A stretch of 63,249 nucleotides of DNA from Jiangella asiatica (GTDB taxonomy: Bacteria; Actinomycetota; Actinomycetes; Jiangellales; Jiangellaceae): positions 1 through 63,249 of the forward strand of contig NZ_SMKZ01000040.1 in assembly GCF_004349065.1 (NCBI RefSeq), given 5' to 3'. Position 1 is the first letter of the stretch; each line of letters starts with the position of its first letter. Position numbers and translations under genes: made by a program. The notes under the pieces are model-generated. The model saw nothing but the letters and a program-made list of their open reading frames with translations. It was not told the origin of the DNA and did not search any database. Shown here in pieces: positions 62,043 through 63,249 of this stretch.

Positions 62043-63035
62043 CTACCCTCCGGTGCCCCGGGCGTCGACCTCGTAGCTGGTGTTGATGGACTCGAAGAAG
62101 TTCACCAGCTGGAGCGTGTCGTTCGCCGTCGCCATCCACTTCGCGGGATTGGCCACACGATAGTGCGGCTCGAATCCCAGCTCCTCCAGCCGCCGGTCAG
62201 CCAGGTACTTGACGTACTGGTTGATGTACTCGGCGTTCATGCCCAGGATGCCGGTGGGCAGCAGGTCACGGTTGTACCGCTCCTCCATCTCCACGCCGTC
62301 CAGGATCATCTGCCGGATCTCGTCGGCGAACTGCGCCGTCTGCAGCTCCGGATTCTCGTCCAGCACGGTCAGGATGAGGTTGATGCCGAACTTCAAGTGC
62401 AGGCTCTCGTCGCGGACGATCCAGTCGACCAGCGACGCGAAGTTGCGCAGCAGGTTGCGCTGCCGGAAGCTCAGCGCCACCATGAACCCGCTGTAGAACC
62501 AGATGCCCTCCAGCACGATGTTGTAGGCCACCAGGTTGCGGACGAAGTCGCGCTTGCCCTCGACGGTGCTCACGTCCAGGGTCTGCTCGGTCATCCGCTT
62601 GATGTAGCGGACCTCGAACTCCTCCTTGGCTACCATCGACGGCACCGTGGTGTGCGCCTCGTAGGCTTGGGCGCGGTCGATCGGGAACGTCTCCAGCACA
62701 TACTCGAAGGCCATCACGTGGTTGGCCTCCTCCCACATCTGCTTCGCGAGGTACAGATGCGCCTCGGCCGCGTTGAGGTAGGGGTACACGCCGAACGCCA
62801 GTGCCTTGTTGACCAGCAGCTCGTTGGGGTTGAAGTAGCTCATGAGGAACGTCAGGGCGTGCCGCTCGTCATCGGACATCCGCTTGAAGTCGGTCATGTC
62901 CTCGCCGAGCTGCACCTCGTGCGGGAACCACGTGTTTGCGACGGCCTGGTTGTACAGCTCGTACGCCCAGGGGTAGCGGACCGGCTTGAGCAGCAGGCCC
63001 TCCTGGATGCCGGTGCCGAGGATGCTCGTCGACAT
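62043..63035 (-). CDS. nrdB: Ribonucleotide reductase beta subunit, class Ic-like
   Basis: A 330-aa radical-generating subunit. From ATG 63035 the metal ligands are Glu72 (NPNELLVNK), Glu103 and His106 (EEANHVMAF), Glu176 (VLEGIWF), Glu210 and His213 (DESLHLKFG). The radical tyrosine position four residues after His106 is Phe110, and the first ligand is Glu not Asp. All spacings equal those of the Chlamydia trachomatis Mn/Fe class Ic protein (Glu89, Glu120, His123, Phe127, Glu193, Glu227, His230), and Tyr112 matches its Tyr129. It should therefore use a Mn(IV)/Fe(III) centre instead of a tyrosyl radical. It follows nrdA by 20 bases and has GGAGA upstream. Confidence 0.94.
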   Translation of the reverse strand: MSTSILGTGIQEGLLLKPVRYPWAYELYNQAVANTWFPHEVQLGEDMTDFKRMSDDERHALTFLMSYFNPNELLVNKALAFGVYPYLNAAEAHLYLAKQMWEEANHVMAFEYVLETFPIDRAQAYEAHTTVPSMVAKEEFEVRYIKRMTEQTLDVSTVEGKRDFVRNLVAYNIVLEGIWFYSGFMVALSFRQRNLLRNFASLVDWIVRDESLHLKFGINLILTVLDENPELQTAQFADEIRQMILDGVEMEERYNRDLLPTGILGMNAEYINQYVKYLADRRLEELGFEPHYRVANPAKWMATANDTLQLVNFFESINTSYEVDARGTGG

Positions 63036-63055
63036 CGGAACGGTCTCCTCTCCGG

Positions 63056-63249
63056 TCACTGGCACGACTCGCACTGCAGGCGTTCCTGCGGATCGACGGG
63101 GCAGGCGAGCGCGTCGCCCCCGGTGTCGACGACGTCGAGCTGGCCGGCCGCGCTGTCCGCGTCCCGTTGATCTTGGAGTTCTCGCGGAATCAATCGGGGC
63201 GAATCGGACGGAGATCCTGCGGTTTCTCCAAGATCAACGGGGGTCGGGG
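63056..63249 (-). CDS. nrdA: Ribonucleotide reductase alpha subunit, C-terminal end only
   Basis: An open frame entering from the window edge and ending ACPVDPQERLQCESCQ-TGA. The C-terminal Cys-x-x-Cys is the shuttle thiol pair of NrdA that re-reduces the active site. Position 20 bases before nrdB confirms the identity. The preceding ~45 residues form a poorly conserved linker, and palindrome C lies in frame inside it (encoding VDLGETAGS ... PRELQDQRDADS) without a stop. Most of the gene lies outside the window. Confidence 0.85.
   Translation of the reverse strand, partial: PTPVDLGETAGSPSDSPRLIPRELQDQRDADSAAGQLDVVDTGGDALACPVDPQERLQCESCQ
63163..63241. repeat. Palindromic repeat C, within nrdA
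   Basis: 16-bp perfect arms CCCGTTGATCTTGGAG (63163-63178) and CTCCAAGATCAACGGG (63226-63241) separated by 47 bases. Only one copy is in the window. It carries the TGATC also found in families A and B. Confidence 0.8.

Overview
The window is about 63 kb of very GC-rich DNA with GC-biased third codon positions, many GTG starts, GTGA/ATGA gene overlaps and leaderless genes. The gene families (YndJ, DUF1906 glycoside-hydrolase-like proteins, PaaN, sugar ABC transporters without an ATPase, LPDTG surface protein) fit a free-living Actinomycetota. I cannot name the genus from sequence alone. Bases 1-30 are a leftover Nextera sequencing adapter, so this is the end of a draft contig and the first gene is cut.

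Layout. 0-10 kb: serpin (cut), topA, a regulator/MFS pair with a clear operator, a YggS PLP protein, a YndJ membrane protein, a leaderless MerR gene, and two exported lipoproteins (CAP domain, M28 peptidase). 10-26.5 kb: tex, an OB-fold membrane protein, a zinc alcohol dehydrogenase, two tandem DUF1906 secreted proteins, YegP, VOC, an orphan FtsX-type permease, a GNAT enzyme, a giant beta-solenoid membrane protein and two META lipoproteins. 26.6-37.7 kb: a carbon-metabolism island with an acyl-CoA dehydrogenase, malate synthase, malic enzyme, an IclR regulator, glycolate oxidase GlcDEF and a GntR regulator. Six copies of one 15-bp operator, in three tandem pairs, lie before malate synthase, between malic enzyme and iclR, and before glcD. 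Together these enzymes turn glycolate into glyoxylate, malate and pyruvate. 37.9-44.7 kb: DEAD-box helicase, a thioredoxin/NHL protein, an S9 peptidase and an Hsp20 behind a CIRCE element. 44.8-49.3 kb: an alpha-glucoside-type ABC importer (binding protein, two permeases, LacI repressor, no ATPase). 49.3-58 kb: phenylacetate genes (paaN; a PaaH-PaaI fusion; paaJ) facing a 2-oxoacid dehydrogenase operon (E1alpha, E1beta, E2). 58.5-63.2 kb: an LPDTG-anchored thioester-domain protein, a thioesterase, an Nramp transporter, and nrdB with the last codons of nrdA. The NrdB metal-site residues and spacing match the tyrosine-less class Ic (Mn/Fe) type.

Three families of perfect or near-perfect palindromes are scattered through the window: A (86 bp, four copies), B (58 bp, two copies) and C (79 bp, one copy lying in frame inside nrdA). 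All carry TGATC in their arms and look like mobile or REP-like hairpins; one supplies the stop codon of the alcohol dehydrogenase. No rRNA, tRNA, CRISPR array, integrase or transposase was seen.
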